Source: Trichoplax sp. H2 (lineage: Eukaryota > Placozoa > Uniplacotomia > Trichoplacea). Taken from it: a stretch of DNA of 64,000 bases. Shown one piece after another: positions 61,050 to 64,000 of this stretch (within the stretch, counting starts at the first letter, position 1; every line of letters starts with the position of its first letter). The position numbers were made by a program, and so were the translations under genes. The stretch lies in contig NOWV01000011.1 in NCBI GenBank assembly GCA_003344405.1, positions 744,001 through 808,000 of the forward strand, given 5' to 3'. A model generated the notes under the pieces. It was not told the DNA's origin, did not search any database, and worked only from the letters and a program-made list of their open reading frames with translations.

Positions 61050-64000
61050 TTAATCGTCTTCATCGTTATCATCTTCACTACTGCTCTCAATGTAAGAGTT
61101 ATAATCAAAGCTTCCAGTCATAATTTCAAGTAAAACGGAATGTTTACCGGACTCATTCGGCTCTCCAGGATTTAAAAAGTTTTGCCTATTTTCAGTATTT
61201 GTAACGATCAATGGCTTTATTAATTTCTCCTTGATGTATATTTCTGCGGGTGGAATACGTGGCTTGAAATATCTTGCGGCATGAATTTCAACTGGGTTAA
61301 TTTGATGGAGATAATCACTTGATAAACTAGCTAATGGCTCGTTGCATATTTTATGATGCAATACAAAGAATAGTGGTAAGTAAGCGGCATAGTTGATAAA
61401 GGAAATCTGTAACAATGTTGAAAAGCAGCAATGTTATATTACTAAATCTTATCGTTATATGGCTAGGTTTGTAAATATAAGATACTATCAGATGTGCATT
61501 AAGTTTAAGACGGTATATTACGCTGGTAACCTATTACTATCATAACAATATAATGATAATCTTAAAATGTAGTAAAATAAATTACGACACGCTATTATCA
61601 TAAACGAACCAAGTTTTCTTCATTCGGTAGCATTGAATTGATAATGTAATTCTCTTGCGCTTTAGATAATCCTCCAGCTTTCAATTCAATTCGCAAGGTA
61701 TCAGCAGGAATGTAGTATCCGTTGTCATCGTTATTGCAATAAAACATTCTCTGTTGTGATAAAATATTAATTTAAGTGTTAATTCAACAGCAGTTATCAT
61801 TATACGAACTAATTTATGTAACTGTGTCTGTGAACAATAGATTCAGGTATTACTTTAAATTGCATAAGTTTAGCCTCCAACGGAACAAGGTTCAGCAATT
61901 TCAGTATATTTTGAAGTTCAGGTCTAGATTGTAAAAATAATTCGTTAGGACTTTATTTGAAAACAAATGTGACAGATTTATTCCTGCTGAAGGCTATATA
62001 GGATTTCTTATCACTACGGAATAGTAGATAGTATAGAGCTCTTTCAATATCAGATTGCATACTCCATAGCGGTAACTCTTTCTACCAGTGCAGCACAAAC
62101 ACAAAATAGTTTGAAATCTATTTCGGACAACCTTTCCATTTCCAATACCTGTTAAAGAATGATAAGAAATCATTACAGTATAACTTTCTCTGTAAATTTC
62201 TTAATGAAAATAGATTTATTGAAAAGAGGTGATTGCATAAAATTTTTATCATCATTTTTTGATAGCAATCTTCAATAAGTAATACAGTTTGTATAAGAAC
62301 ATTTCATGGCCTACCTTCAAGACGTAAGTTAATTGTGAGTGAGTTACTGAAGATAAAGTTGGTATCATTTTTAGGGCAGAGCCGATAGTCTTAAATACAA
62401 TAATTATTACGTTAGATTCTGTCACATCATTAACCATGATATATCACCATTCTAAATACTATAGCTATTCAATTTATTATATTTACGTTATGGTAAGATC
62501 ATTATGTAGCTTACTTCAGCGGCGATATAACCGCCTTCATCTCTATCATGCAATGCAAATGCAGCTGCATATACATGAATATTCTTTTTGTTGACCAAAT
62601 GGAAGTAATTGAGAATATCAATTGAAGGATCTAGTGGATAATTAGTGAAACGATTAAACGAGTTAATAGATATTAGAATATTTCACAGCAGAATGCCGAT
62701 AATTATATAAACTATGGCGACTCGAATTAAAATAGCATCTCAATATTAATATAAAGTAATTACTTTATTTTCAATTTACCTAAATTTTTAGCAAAGAGAT
62801 GCTGTTCAGCCTTAGCTTCCCTATAAGTATTAATGATAATAGATTAAATATCAGCTATCAAGACGAAATTATGTGCAAGAATTTGATTAAAAACTACTGA
62901 AGCAGTAATACATGATAAAAATAAAATTTTTACTTTATATGTAGTAGATAATATAGTTAGATTGCTCTACAGTTATTTCCTGATAACTAATCAGTAGTGT
63001 TGGTACATTGGCCGTTAAAAATTACTTAATAATGCTTTTGCTTCGGGCTTTGATATAGGCTAAATGCTTTTGTTTACGTTCACGAATCTTTGCATTACGT
63101 CTTTCTGCCGCACTTCCTGTTTTTCTGTTGCTTTTGCGAAGTTTAACCTTTTCCGTAAACGTTTCTATGATAGTAATTACACTTTAAGCATCTATTAATA
63201 ATTTCATTCCCTTCACTTCAATTCATAACCCTTGAAAGAAATATATATTTAGAATTATAATTCTGGCTTTCAAACCTCTTGAGATTGCTTCTTCCGTAGC
63301 TGGCGATCCTTCTCTACTAGCAGAACCTATATCGGCAACCTCCTGTGATGGCATCATCGCATCCCTTTCAACAAAGTTATCGACTATTTCTTCCACAGCG
63401 GATAATATCTCTTCACCATCAAATGAGACTGAACTTTCTTTCCTTGTTGCACTATCTACTACCCTAACATAGCTAGATTCACTACTATTACCACCTTCGC
63501 TAGCTAGTTCGGCCAAGGATAAAACGCTACTCTGACTAAGTGATGACTCGGTATATTTTCTGTAATTGGATACCTTTATGTCAGATTCAGACTAATTAGA
63601 AAAAGGAATTATTTTTTAGATGATTTAAAACATTGAATTGTCATCGATTTTATTTAATAAGTGATCTATCTATGATGATTACCTTCTGCTGTCGTATGAC
63701 TGGACTTTCTTTCTTTACTATCGACGTTCTGAAGGAATCTTCGCTGGCCGTACGCTTTTGTACGTCTCTCTTTTTTTCCGTAGACCTATTTATTAAAGAC
63801 AAATAAGATGTAGCTATAACATTTCCCAGGAATAATTTGTATAATTGATCCACAAATTTATCATAAATGGATGGATATCAAATTTATACTTAGCACTGAT
63901 TTTGGACTCAGATATCAATTTATTTTGTTTTATAACAGTACAGTACTAAAACATGATGATATATTCACTTTACCTTTCAGAGATTGATTTTATAGCATCC
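61050..64000 (-). CDS. EF-hand domain protein, 3' part of gene (11 exons seen, 5' end outside window)
   Basis: Exons on the minus strand, all GT-AG and in phase: 64000(partial)-63974, 63785-63683, 63591-63276, 63164-63026, 62820-62780, 62630-62515, 62389-62315, 62148-62063, 61950-61854, 61750-61610 and 61406-61050 (stop). About 498 residues are visible. The N-terminal half is serine- and charge-rich and probably disordered, followed by a basic helix (ERRNAKIRERKQKHLAYIKARSKS). Then comes a canonical-looking calcium loop, LHDRDEGGYIAAE. A second EF-like loop, NNDDNGYYIPADTLR, follows about 100 residues later, then NEENLISFINYAAYLPLF. The end is strongly acidic (SSSEDDNDEDD). No signal peptide or membrane segment is visible, so it is probably cytosolic or ciliary. 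I recognise the EF-hands but not the orthologue. Start and upstream exons lie beyond 64000. Confidence 0.85.

Noticed and set aside
1-64000. CRISPR arrays, bacterial operons, prophage
   Set aside because: Introns, laminin, a eukaryotic tRNA without encoded CCA and LTRs show animal nuclear DNA. The repeats seen are few-copy and lack CRISPR spacing.

Overview
This is an AT-rich animal nuclear DNA window. It has short GT-AG introns, a complete multi-exon laminin beta gene, a tRNA-Arg(CCT) gene, LTR remnants and one 20-N scaffold gap. Basement-membrane laminin plus compact AT-rich introns suggests a non-bilaterian metazoan. A placozoan (Trichoplax/Hoilungia type) is my best guess, but that is inference; the sequence itself only proves a metazoan.

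Region 1 (about 2-45 kb) is a cluster of one secreted-protein family. I find twelve copies: five look intact, one is intact except for a single nonsense codon, one is truncated, and five are decayed pseudogenes. Each intact gene has two coding exons. Exon 1 (63-72 nt) encodes only a signal peptide. A phase-0 intron of roughly 75-130 nt follows. Exon 2 (684-699 nt) encodes the whole mature protein of about 227-232 residues with ten conserved cysteines. The N-terminus has a fibrinogen-like CDF-x(n)-WTLIES motif; the rest carries YRLSK, THFRATCNF, NRRDYLR, VDYINVRG-x-C-x-x-C, SEDVFG and TTNWWIGG. Two subfamilies exist. Subfamily A (CDFQSDPGFAWTLIES) lies mainly on the minus strand: 2.35, 6.1, 8.1-9.6, 15.3, 20.1 and 40.4 kb, plus one plus-strand pseudogene at 44.1 kb. 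Subfamily B (CDFESEPPFVWTLIES) lies on the plus strand at 25.3, 27.9, 30.4, 32.5 and 36.3 kb. The pattern is birth-and-death evolution by local duplication and inversion. Several A-type copies share a TATAAAAG-like element about 80-125 nt before the ATG.

The space between these genes holds degenerate tandem and inverted repeats, a 596-bp solo LTR with a 5-bp target-site duplication (18.49-19.08 kb) and two weaker LTR-like segments (39.10-39.55 and 45.86-46.23 kb). The latter lies next to the N gap, where a 229-bp block is present twice.

Region 2 (46.9-56.6 kb, minus) is a laminin beta chain gene of 21 coding exons. It encodes about 1787 residues with the order LamNT, 5 LE, laminin IV type B, 8 LE, coiled coil with beta-knob, and a C-terminal cysteine. 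Region 3 (59.49 kb, plus) is tRNA-Arg(CCT). Region 4 (61.05-64.0 kb, minus) is the 3' part (11 exons, about 498 residues) of an EF-hand protein gene that runs off the right edge. The rest is gene-poor intergenic DNA in which I see no supported coding regions.
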